The translations under genes were made by a program, and so were the position numbers. Below the pieces are notes generated by a model that saw only the letters and a program-made list of their open reading frames with translations, did no database searches and was not told the DNA's origin. From Pseudomonadota bacterium (GTDB lineage Bacteria > Pseudomonadota > Alphaproteobacteria > Acetobacterales > Acetobacteraceae): 33,126 nt of DNA. The stretch is from positions 1 through 33,126 of the forward strand of contig JAJZFA010000031.1 in the NCBI GenBank assembly GCA_021805565.1, in the 5' to 3' direction. Within the stretch, counting starts at the first letter, position 1. Every line of letters begins with the position of its first letter. Shown here piece by piece: positions 16,529-23,940 of this stretch.

Positions 16529-17293
16529 TCAGGCGCCCTGCCAGACCGGTGGACGCTTGTTCAGGAATGCGTCCATGCCTTCCCTGAAATCCTGGCTGGT
16601 ATAGCACAGCCGGATCAGATCCTCGTCTGGCGGCAGGCTGTCGCGCAAGCGGCGCAGGGCTTCCCGCGTGGCCCTCATGGTCAGCGGCGCATGGCCGGCC
16701 ATGAGGGTGGCCAGCGCGACCGCGCGCGCGTGCAGTGCGTCCGGGCTGGGCAATACCTCGGACACCAGACCGGCCGACAGCGCCTCCTGGGCCGAGTAGA
16801 GCCGGGCGGTGAAAATCATCTCGATGACGCGCGCGGGGCCGACCAACGCATTCAGGCGCGCGATATTCGCCATCGACAGGCAGTTGCCGAGGGTGCGGGC
16901 AATAGGAAAGCCGAAACGGGCATTATCGGCGGCGATGCGCACATCGCACGCGGCGGCGATGGCGGCTCCGCCGCCGGTGCAGGCGCCGGCAATCGCGGCG
17001 ATGGTGGGGACGGGGCAGCGTTCTATGGTGCCCACGACGCGATCGATACGGGCTTCATAGGCGATCGCATCCTCGGCCCCGGTAAACGCCCGGAACTGAT
17101 TGATGTCGGTGCCGGCGGCGAAGGCCTTGTCGCCCGCACCGGCGATAATCAGGGACCGGACGGGGCCGGGGTCAGCCGCGATCTCCGCCAGGCGTTCATA
17201 CATCGCGAAGGTCAGGGCATTGCGCGCCTGTGGCCGGTTGAGGGTCACGTAGCCGATGCCGTCACGCTGTTCGCAGAGGATTTCATCGGTCAT
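16529..17293 (-). CDS. Crotonase-fold protein (enoyl-CoA hydratase/isomerase family)
   Basis: The 254-residue protein has the crotonase fold: LNRPQARNAL (18-27), the CoA/oxyanion segment AFAAGTDINQF (57-67) and the second oxyanion segment GACTGGGAAIAAACD (103-117). Both glutamates needed by true hydratases are absent: the residue after GGG-x is Ala111 (rat mitochondrial Glu144) and the position after FGFP is Ile131 (rat Glu164). So the enzyme is unlikely to hydrate enoyl-CoA in the usual way and may be another crotonase activity such as an isomerase, hydrolase or decarboxylase. The ATG at 17293 has AGGA nine bases upstream. The open frame runs far beyond this start, but that part has no family similarity. 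It is divergent from the DEAD-box helicase gene. Confidence 0.87.
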   Translation of the reverse strand: MTDEILCEQRDGIGYVTLNRPQARNALTFAMYERLAEIAADPGPVRSLIIAGAGDKAFAAGTDINQFRAFTGAEDAIAYEARIDRVVGTIERCPVPTIAAIAGACTGGGAAIAAACDVRIAADNARFGFPIARTLGNCLSMANIARLNALVGPARVIEMIFTARLYSAQEALSAGLVSEVLPSPDALHARAVALATLMAGHAPLTMRATREALRRLRDSLPPDEDLIRLCYTSQDFREGMDAFLNKRPPVWQGA

Positions 17294-17574
17294 GGGATAC
17301 GATCCTGGATGCTGGCGGTGTGGTAGGGCCAGCGGGCAAAAGTATGCAAGAGCGGAGCAACGCGCGGCCGGACCCTGACATGCTCTGTGGTTCAATCCGC
17401 GGGGCCGGCGGTGCTGGATGCCGCTGTAGCGCGGCGATGGCCCTGACTGAATGGGCCAACGCACACCAGCCGGGCCGTCGGTTGGCGCCGTGTTGTTCGC
17501 ACCCGCACAATATCCTTGCAATCCGGTCACATCTATCCGATATGCAGGTTGTCTTTCCGTGATTGCGTGATTAG
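17294..17574. other. Divergent intergenic region (crotonase / helicase)
   Basis: This is the first 281 bases of a 420-base gap; the rest is the structured leader of the helicase gene. I see no supported gene or tRNA. It must hold the promoter of the crotonase gene and probably that of the helicase gene, but no clear -35/-10 pair stands out. Confidence 0.35.
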
Positions 17575-17657
17575 CGGACGTGTTTTTTGCGTCCGGAATT
17601 CCGGAAATTTTCATCCGAAAACCGTTCGTCCCCATTTAATCGCGCGGGGCGACGAAC
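17575..17657 (+). promoter_or_regulatory. Structured leader upstream of the DEAD-box helicase gene
   Basis: Three potential hairpins lie in a row in an AT-richer stretch ending 56 bases before the helicase start. CGGACG/CGTCCG (17575-17580/17590-17595) encloses a loop containing TTTTTT. CCGGAATTCCGG (17593-17604) is a perfect palindrome and competes with the first. GTTCGTCCCC (17624-17633) pairs with GGGGCGACGAAC (17646-17657) apart from a one-base bulge and a spare G. A long structured leader could give cold-shock control or autoregulation by the helicase; this is inference. Confidence 0.4.
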
Positions 17658-17713
17658 TTTCAGGCGTATGTCGTCCACTTAAATCGTGGCGCGCGCTGGA
17701 GTAAACCTACGTC

Positions 17714-18949
17714 TTGACCCAAACTACTTTCACGGCCCTCGGTCTGTCCGAGCCGCTGCTGCGCGCCCTCGACGCAAAGAAGTTCGAGATTCCGACGCCG
17801 ATCCAGGCCGACACTATCCCCGCCCTGCTCGCGAACAAAGACCTGCTCGGTGTTGCCCAGACCGGCAGCGGCAAGACCGCCGCGTTCACCCTGCCAATCC
17901 TGCAGCACCTCGCCGCGCAACAAATCCGCCCCGCGCCGTTCGTGGCTCGGGCCCTGATCCTTGCTCCGACGCGGGAACTCGCGCTGCAAATCGACGAAAC
18001 CGTCCGCGCGCTGTCCATCAATCTGCGTCTTCGCACGGTGGTTATTATTGGCGGCGCGTCCCGCTTCAAGCAGGTCGAGGCGATGCGGCGCGGTGCCGAT
18101 ATCGTCATCGGCACACCTGGCCGCGTTTGCGACCTGATGCAGACTCGCGAACTCGTCCTCGGCGCTGTGTCCCAGTTCGTGCTGGATGAGGCCGATCGTA
18201 TGCTCGACCTCGGCTTCATCAAGGACATTCGCCGCATCGTCGCCGCCCTGCCGCCGCACCGGCAGTCTTGCCTGTTCTCCGCGACCATGCCGGCCGAGGT
18301 TGCCAGTCTGGCAAACAGCCTGTTGCGCGATCCTATCCGCGTGGAAATCGCCCGTAAGGAAGAGACCGCGCCGAAGATCGAGCAGTTCGTCCACCACCTG
18401 GCGCAAAGCGGCAAGCAGTCGCTGCTGCTGTCGATGTTGCAAGAGGAAGCGCTGTCGCGGGTGATCGTGTTCACCCGGACCAAGCACGGCGCCAACAAGG
18501 TCGCCAGCGTGCTGGAAAATGCCGGCATTCAGGTGAATGCCATTCACGGCAACAAAAGCCAGCCGCAGCGCGAAAAAGCCCTGCGCGATTTCCGCTCCGG
18601 CCGGGCGCGGGTTCTGGTTGCAACCGATATCGCCGCGCGCGGGATCGACGTGACAGGCATTTCTCACGTGATTAACTTCGATTTGCCGGTCGAGGCCGAA
18701 AGCTACGTTCATCGCATCGGCCGCACCGCGCGTGCCGGCGCGGCGGGCATCGCCATCTCGTTCTGCGATCCGTCGGAGCGGCCCGTGCTGCGCCAGATCG
18801 AGCGGCAAATGAACTATACGATCGAGGTTGTGGGCGATGCCCCGCCGCCGATGACGCATCAGCCCAAGCGCCCAGGCGCGCCAGGGCAGGCGCAGCGCCG
18901 CCGGTATAACGATCGCGGCGGCAACCGGGGCATGCGCTCCGCGGCTTAA
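17714..18949 (+). CDS. rhlE: DEAD-box ATP-dependent RNA helicase (RhlE-like)
   Basis: The 411-residue protein has all core helicase motifs: a Q motif (FTALGLSEPLLRAL to PIQ, 6-31), Walker A AQTGSGKT (48-55), PTREL (85-89), TPGR (134-137), DEAD (158-161), SAT (189-191), then VLVATDIAARGID and HRIGRTARAG. A short basic tail rich in Arg, Gly and Pro fits the RhlE group. It probably remodels RNA in ribosome assembly or mRNA decay. The start is a TTG at 17714, with GGAG twelve bases upstream; this gives the usual N-terminus and no better start is seen. The stop shares one base with the ATG of the UPF0178 gene, so the two are translationally coupled. Confidence 0.93.
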   Translation: MTQTTFTALGLSEPLLRALDAKKFEIPTPIQADTIPALLANKDLLGVAQTGSGKTAAFTLPILQHLAAQQIRPAPFVARALILAPTRELALQIDETVRALSINLRLRTVVIIGGASRFKQVEAMRRGADIVIGTPGRVCDLMQTRELVLGAVSQFVLDEADRMLDLGFIKDIRRIVAALPPHRQSCLFSATMPAEVASLANSLLRDPIRVEIARKEETAPKIEQFVHHLAQSGKQSLLLSMLQEEALSRVIVFTRTKHGANKVASVLENAGIQVNAIHGNKSQPQREKALRDFRSGRARVLVATDIAARGIDVTGISHVINFDLPVEAESYVHRIGRTARAGAAGIAISFCDPSERPVLRQIERQMNYTIEVVGDAPPPMTHQPKRPGAPGQAQRRRYNDRGGNRGMRSAA

Positions 18950-19413
18950 TGGTAACGCTTTACATCGACGGCGATGCCTGCCCGGTTCGTGACGAAGTCT
19001 ATCGCGTCGCGGATCGGCTGGGCTTGCCGGTTTTCGTCGTGGCCAACGGTTCGCGTCCGATCCGCCCCACGGGGCGGCCGAATGTGACAATGATCACGGT
19101 GGAAGCCGGTGCCGACGTGGCCGACGACTGGATCGCCGAACGGGTGACCAGGGCCGATATCTGCATTACAAGCGATATTCCGCTGGCGTCTCGCTGCCTT
19201 GCGAAAGGCGGCCGGGCGCTGTCGTCCAACGGCAAGGTCTGGACCCCGGACAATATCGGCAACGCCCTGGCCGGGCGCGAGGTTGGTCGTTATCTGCGGG
19301 AAATGGGTATGAATACCGGCGGCCCGGCGCCGTTAACCAAGCAGGACCGCTCGAATTTTCTCAGCGCGCTGGATACTCTGGTGCGGGCGGCGCAGCGGGA
19401 ACATCGGGCCTGA
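18949..19413 (+). CDS. UPF0178 / DUF188 family protein (YaiI-like)
   Basis: The 154-residue protein belongs to the conserved but poorly characterised UPF0178 family. Its signatures are complete: YIDGDACPVRDEVYRVA at the N-terminus, then ADDWIAERV, CITSDIPLASRCLAKGG and ALSSNGKVWTPDNIG. The acidic residues in DGDACP and TSDIPLA resemble PIN-like nuclease sites, so an RNA-related role is often suggested, but activity is not established. The ATG at 18949 overlaps the last base of the helicase stop (TAATG), which supports a shared transcript and perhaps a linked RNA function. Confidence 0.9.
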   Translation: MVTLYIDGDACPVRDEVYRVADRLGLPVFVVANGSRPIRPTGRPNVTMITVEAGADVADDWIAERVTRADICITSDIPLASRCLAKGGRALSSNGKVWTPDNIGNALAGREVGRYLREMGMNTGGPAPLTKQDRSNFLSALDTLVRAAQREHRA

Positions 19414-19506
19414 CCGCGGGCCAGTTCTAACATTGTCTTGACATCCTGACGCGAAGGCTTCCCGTGGTAAGGGTCGGCTCGTATAGCGCCGAACCGAGGA
19501 GTTTGC

Positions 19507-21477
19507 ATGGGCGCCGAATCCACGTTGCATCTCACCCGCGAGGCAGCGATCCGGGAGGCTGAAATCCTGGAGCGATCGGTATCGCCGACGAACCGCATGG
19601 CCGATGCGATCCGGGCGCTGGCGATCGATGCGGCGGACCCTGGCGATCCGGTCGTGCCGGTGGGCATGGCAGACCTCGCGACCGTGCTGTGGACGCGCTT
19701 TCATAAATTCGATTCCGCCGATCCGCGCTGGCCCGACCGGGACCGGTTCGTTCTGTCCGCCGGTCACGGATATTTACTGCTGTATGCGCTGATCCATCTC
19801 ACCGGCCATGACGGCATGACAATCGACGATATCCGCACTGTGCGGGCGTTGCATTCGCCGGTCGCCGGCCATCCTGAATATGGCGCCCATCCGGCGATCG
19901 AGGCGACGACGGGGCCGATGGGCCAGGGGCTTGCGACCGCCGTCGGCCTGGCCATCGCCGAACGCAATATGGCGGCCCGCTTCGGCAAATCGCTGGTGGA
20001 TCACCGAACCTGGGTTATCGCCTCGGAAGATGACCTGATGGAGGGTATCGGGCAGGAGGCGGCGGCACTTGCCGGACAACTGGCGCTGTCGAAGCTGACG
20101 GTACTGTATAGCGCCGAATCGATACCCGCCGGCGGCGATAGCGCGGTGCCGGGTTCCGACAGCGTATTGAAGTGCTTTGCCGCCCATGGTTGGGCGACAC
20201 GGCAGGCCGACGATCGCGACCCGGCCGGAATCGCCGCGGCATTGTCGTTCGCCGTGCGATCGAAGAAGCCCACATTGATCGCGTGCCGGTCGCCCTCGGC
20301 CCTCGCCCCGCTCGCTTCAAAGGCGGATATGGACTGGTGCGAACCGCCGTTCGTCATTCCGGCGGATTTACAGGAGCGCTGGCGTGCGGCCGGCAACCGG
20401 GGTGCATCTGCCCGCCGGGCCTGGTTGAAACGCCTGACCCGGCATGCCCAGCGCGGCGAGTTTGAGCGGGTTGTGGCCGGTCGCCTGCCCGACAACTGGC
20501 ACGAGGTTCTGGCAGGCTTGAAGCAGGACATCGCCGACACCCGGCCGAAACGCGCCAGCCAGGACTCCAGCCAGATTTGCCTCGATGCCTTCATTGCGGT
20601 CGCGCCGGAACTGATCGGCGGAGTCGCCGGCCTGACCGGGTTCGATGCCGTCCAGGGCAGGGGCGTGGTTCCGGTTTCCGCCACCGGCTATGGTGGCCGC
20701 TCCATTCAGTTCGGTCCTCGCGAACATGCCATGGCCGCCGCCGCCAACGGCATGGCGCTGCATGGCGGCATTATCCCCTTCATCGGCACGTCCGCGATTT
20801 GCAGCGACTATCTGCGGCCCGCTTTGCGGCTGACGGCGATCATGCACCAGCGGGCGATCTATGTTCTGACCCATGATTGGATCGGCCTGGGCGAACGCGG
20901 ACCCGCGTATCAGCCAGCCGAACAACTCGCCAGCCTGCGGGCCATGCCGAACCTGCACGTCTTCCGCCCCGCCGATGCGATGGAAACCGCCGAATCCTGG
21001 GACCTCGCGATGCGGCGGACGGACGGACCGAGCATTTTGGCGCTGTCGCGGCAGGAACTGCCGGCGTGGCGAACGGATACGGCGGACAGCCGGACGGCGC
21101 GCGGCGGGTACGTTTTGGCCGAAGCCGACGGCCCGCGCCAGGCGACGATCGTTGCCACCGGGTCGGAAGTCCCGATCGCCATGGCGGCTCGGGAGAAGCT
21201 GGCGGGCGACAATATCGCCGTCGCAGTCGTATCGCTGCCGTGCTGGGAACTGTTCGCGCTCCAGGATGAAGCCTATCGCGCCGAGGTTTTGGGCGGTGCG
21301 CCGCGTGTGGGGATCGAGGCCGCCGGAGCGTTCGGATGGGCGCAATGGCTGGGCCCGGATGGCACATTCATCGGCATGACGGGCTTTGGCGTATCCGGTC
21401 CTTGTTCGGACCTGTATGCGTATTTCGGCATCACCGCCGAAGCGGTGGTCGCCGCGGTGACCCGCCGGCTGGGGTAA
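19507..21477 (+). CDS. tkt: Transketolase-like protein with a degenerate active site
   Basis: The 656-residue protein has the full transketolase layout: an N-terminal thiamine-diphosphate domain, a pyrimidine domain (SIQFGPREHAMAAAANGMAL) and a C-terminal domain (ATIVATGSEVPIAM). Compared with recalled E. coli TktA, key residues differ. His26 is Asp47. The metal ligands Asp155 and Asn185 are Glu174 and Glu204 (SEDDLMEG, YSAESI). His261 has no counterpart. Asp381 of GGSADL is Gly (GGVAGL). Asp469 and His473 are Arg464 and Tyr468 (GERGPAYQP). His66, His100, Ile187, Glu411, His461 and Arg520 are kept. The frame is intact and the fold residues look conserved, so it is more likely a changed or non-catalytic relative than decay. 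The ATG at 19507 has GAGGAG upstream. A structured repeat begins right after the stop, and gap follows 155 bases on. Confidence 0.85.
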   Translation: MGAESTLHLTREAAIREAEILERSVSPTNRMADAIRALAIDAADPGDPVVPVGMADLATVLWTRFHKFDSADPRWPDRDRFVLSAGHGYLLLYALIHLTGHDGMTIDDIRTVRALHSPVAGHPEYGAHPAIEATTGPMGQGLATAVGLAIAERNMAARFGKSLVDHRTWVIASEDDLMEGIGQEAAALAGQLALSKLTVLYSAESIPAGGDSAVPGSDSVLKCFAAHGWATRQADDRDPAGIAAALSFAVRSKKPTLIACRSPSALAPLASKADMDWCEPPFVIPADLQERWRAAGNRGASARRAWLKRLTRHAQRGEFERVVAGRLPDNWHEVLAGLKQDIADTRPKRASQDSSQICLDAFIAVAPELIGGVAGLTGFDAVQGRGVVPVSATGYGGRSIQFGPREHAMAAAANGMALHGGIIPFIGTSAICSDYLRPALRLTAIMHQRAIYVLTHDWIGLGERGPAYQPAEQLASLRAMPNLHVFRPADAMETAESWDLAMRRTDGPSILALSRQELPAWRTDTADSRTARGGYVLAEADGPRQATIVATGSEVPIAMAAREKLAGDNIAVAVVSLPCWELFALQDEAYRAEVLGGAPRVGIEAAGAFGWAQWLGPDGTFIGMTGFGVSGPCSDLYAYFGITAEAVVAAVTRRLG

Positions 21478-21522
21478 GGCGACGCTGGCAAATAAGTGCG
21501 TCAGCACGCCAGCAAAGTTGCC
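21478..21522 (+). repeat. Structured palindromic repeat, copy 1
   Basis: The repeat starts on the base after the transketolase stop codon. Outer stem GGCGAC (21478-21483) pairs with GTTGCC (21517-21522) with one G-T wobble. Middle stem GCTGGC (21484-21489) pairs with GCCAGC (21508-21513). AAATAA (21490-21495) is bulged, the inner hairpin is GTGC-GTCA-GCAC (21496-21507), and AAA (21514-21516) is bulged on the other side. A tail with CAA and TAAGC follows, as in copies 4 and 5. The rest of the gap before gap holds only the ribosome binding site GGAAGGA. Confidence 0.85.
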
Positions 21523-21632
21523 GCGCAATCCCTAAGCGCGCGCTTGTGCGGGGCCGGGCCGTTGATTTATCTCAATGACTGTGCCGATAAGCAGACACCT
21601 GTTTCTGGTAAGCCTTGGAAGGAAAGCAAACA

Positions 21633-22646
21633 ATGGCCGTGAAGGTCGCGATCAATGGATTCGGACGTATCGGGCGCCTGGTGCTGCGCGCCATCGTCGA
21701 AAGCGGCCGGGAGGACGTTGTTCCCGTGGCGATCAACGATTTGGGCAGTGTCGAGGCGAACGCGCACCTGTTCGCCTATGACAGCGTGCATGGTCGTTTT
21801 CCCGGCCAGATCGAGGTGTCCGGCGACACCATTACAATCCGCCACAACGGCAAGGTGTACGGGCCGCTGAAAGTGTCGGCCGAACGCGACCCGACGAAAG
21901 TGCCGTATCAGGGTGTGGATGTGGCGCTGGAATGCACCGGCATTTTCGCCAGCAAGGCAAAGGCGTCCGCGCTGTTGACCGCCGGAGCGCGCAAGGTGCT
22001 GATCTCCGCCCCGGCGGATGAGGTCGATGCGACGATCGTTTATGGCGTGAATCACAAGACGATCACCAGGGATATGACGGTGATCTCCAACGCGTCCTGC
22101 ACCACCAACTGCCTGGCGCCGATGGCGAAGGTGCTGCATGAACGTTTCGGCATTCTACGCGGCTATATGGTGACCATCCACGCCTATACCGGCGACCAGA
22201 ACACCGTCGATACGCTGCATAAGGATCTGCACCGGGCGCGGGCGGCGGCTGTGTCGGCGATCCCAACCTCGACAGGTGCCGCCAAGGCCGTGGGGCTGGT
22301 ATTACCGGAACTGAAGGGCAAGCTGGATGGCACCGCCATCCGGATACCGACTCCGAATGTGTCGCTGGTGTCGCTGGACGTGAATTTGGCGAAGGCGGCG
22401 ACGAAGGAGGAGATTAACGCCGCGATGCAGGATGCCGCGAAGGGCGAGCTGGCCGGGATTTTGGACTATAACAAGGCACCGCTGGTCAGCATCGATTTCA
22501 ACCATAATCCGGCGTCCTGCACCTTCGACGCCACCCAGACGGCCGTGGTTGACGGTGCGCTGGCCAGAGTCATGGGATGGTACGACAATGAATGGGGCTT
22601 CTCTAACCGGATGTCTGACACCGCCGCGTTGATGGGGCGGTTGTAG
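21633..22646 (+). CDS. gap: Glyceraldehyde-3-phosphate dehydrogenase
   Basis: This NAD(P)-dependent enzyme interconverts glyceraldehyde 3-phosphate and 1,3-bisphosphoglycerate in glycolysis, gluconeogenesis and the Calvin cycle. The 337-residue sequence has the dinucleotide-binding loop NGFGRIG (8-14) and the catalytic Cys156 in SNASCTTNCLAP, with HAYTGDQNTVDTLHKDLHRA and WYDNEWGFSNRM downstream, all typical. Six earlier codons are open, but the ATG at 21633 gives MAVKVAINGFGRIG and has GGAAGGA about nine bases upstream. It follows the transketolase-like gene and precedes glpX, so the three probably act on sugar phosphates together. A 12-bp hairpin lies after the stop. Confidence 0.97.
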   Translation: MAVKVAINGFGRIGRLVLRAIVESGREDVVPVAINDLGSVEANAHLFAYDSVHGRFPGQIEVSGDTITIRHNGKVYGPLKVSAERDPTKVPYQGVDVALECTGIFASKAKASALLTAGARKVLISAPADEVDATIVYGVNHKTITRDMTVISNASCTTNCLAPMAKVLHERFGILRGYMVTIHAYTGDQNTVDTLHKDLHRARAAAVSAIPTSTGAAKAVGLVLPELKGKLDGTAIRIPTPNVSLVSLDVNLAKAATKEEINAAMQDAAKGELAGILDYNKAPLVSIDFNHNPASCTFDATQTAVVDGALARVMGWYDNEWGFSNRMSDTAALMGRL

Positions 22647-22668
22647 CATCGGCTGGCTTGAATTTGGC

Positions 22669-22700
22669 CGATCCGGGGCGTTCGCTGTCGCCCCGGATCG
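22669..22700 (+). terminator. Perfect 12-bp hairpin after gap
   Basis: CGATCCGGGGCG (22669-22680) and CGCCCCGGATCG (22689-22700) form a perfect 12-bp stem with an eight-base loop, 22 bases after the gap stop. It is a strong terminator or 3'-end stabiliser candidate without a T-tract. The remaining 244 bases before glpX hold no recognised feature, apart from the glpX ribosome binding site AAGGAAA. Confidence 0.6.
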
Positions 22701-22944
22701 TGAATTGGCTTGAGGCGCCGGCGTTGCCGTCACGCCACCGCCGCATCGCCATCGGTCCACCGGAGATCGGTTTCGTGTGTGTGGAACCCGACCGCCAGTC
22801 GCGGATCGTTCGCCGCGCCAGCCAGTTCTGTGATCCAACGAAGCCTCACATGAGCCAGCCGTCTCCGCGAGCAAACCCTGCCCACCGCCCCGGTTCGTGC
22901 TAAACCGCTCGGGACTCGCACCCCGCCCGACAAAAGGAAACCCC

Positions 22945-23940
22945 ATGGCCGCCCACAAGAAGCCGGAACCCGGCACGATGACAGACCGCAATCTGGCGCT
23001 GGAACTGGTCCGCGTCACCGAAGCCGCCGCGCTGGCGGCCTCGCGCTGGATCGGCCTCGGCAAAAAGAACGAAGCCGACGGCGCCGCGGTGGAAGCCATG
23101 CGCAAGGCATTCGATGCCGTGGGCATCGACGGCACCGTGGTCATCGGGGAAGGCGAAATGGACGAAGCCCCGATGCTGTTCATCGGCGAGAAAGTCGGCG
23201 CCGGCGGCCCAAGGATGGACATCGCCGTCGATCCGCTGGAAGGCACCACGCTGACCGCCAAGGCCGGTCCCAACGCGATGGCGACACTGGCCCTGGCCGA
23301 GAACGGCAATTTTCTCCACGCCCCCGACATTTACATGGACAAAATCGCCGTCGGCGGCGGCCTGCCGGCCGGCGTGGTGACCCTGGACGACGCGGTGGCC
23401 GTCAATCTGCGGAATCTGGCACGCGCCAAAAAATGCGAAATCTCCGATCTGGTCGCCTGCATCCTCGATCGCGACCGGCATAAGGATCTGATCGCCCATT
23501 GCCGCGAGGCCGGTGCGCGCGTCATGCTGATCACCGACGGCGACGTGGCCGGCGCCATCGCCACCGCGTTACCGGACTCGGAAATCGATATCTATCTGGG
23601 GTCCGGCGGCGCGCCCGAAGGCGTGCTGTCGGCGGCGGCGCTGCGCTGCGTCGGCGGGCAGATGCAAGGTCGGCTGCTGTACGAATCGGACGATCAGATC
23701 GAACGTGTCCGCGCCATGGGTCACGCCGATCCCAGGCGCTGCTTCTCGGTTGAGGAAATGGCCAGGGGCGACGTGATGTTCGCCGCGACCGGCGTGACAT
23801 CCGGCGCCATGCTGCGGGGCGTCAAGCGCAGCCCGCACGGGGCGACCACGCATTCGATCGTGATGCGCAGCCACTCCGGCACGGTGCGGTATATCGAGGC
23901 ACATCATAACTTTGCACAAAAGACCTGGACACCGACCTAG
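22945..23940 (+). CDS. glpX: Fructose-1,6-bisphosphatase, class II
   Basis: GlpX hydrolyses fructose 1,6-bisphosphate in gluconeogenesis; some relatives also act on sedoheptulose 1,7-bisphosphate in the Calvin cycle. The 331-residue sequence carries the class II signatures: KNEADGAAVEAMR (41-53), VIGEGEMDEAPML (66-78) and the metal-binding DPLEGT (96-101), with ITDGDVAGAI and GSGGAPEGVLSAAAL further on. The frame opens 16 codons earlier, but the ATG at 22945 with AAGGAAA upstream is preferred. Its last base is the first base of the recJ GTG start, so glpX and recJ are coupled. This pairing is recurrent in alphaproteobacteria. Confidence 0.97.
   Translation: MAAHKKPEPGTMTDRNLALELVRVTEAAALAASRWIGLGKKNEADGAAVEAMRKAFDAVGIDGTVVIGEGEMDEAPMLFIGEKVGAGGPRMDIAVDPLEGTTLTAKAGPNAMATLALAENGNFLHAPDIYMDKIAVGGGLPAGVVTLDDAVAVNLRNLARAKKCEISDLVACILDRDRHKDLIAHCREAGARVMLITDGDVAGAIATALPDSEIDIYLGSGGAPEGVLSAAALRCVGGQMQGRLLYESDDQIERVRAMGHADPRRCFSVEEMARGDVMFAATGVTSGAMLRGVKRSPHGATTHSIVMRSHSGTVRYIEAHHNFAQKTWTPT

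Noticed and set aside
17388-17404. A T-arm-like string GGTTCAATCC suggesting a tRNA
   Set aside because: The flanking bases do not pair as a T-stem and no acceptor or anticodon arm can be drawn around it.
17294-17635. An extended N-terminus for the crotonase-fold protein
   Set aside because: The added sequence has no family similarity, and the ATG at 17293 has a proper ribosome binding site and the expected start.
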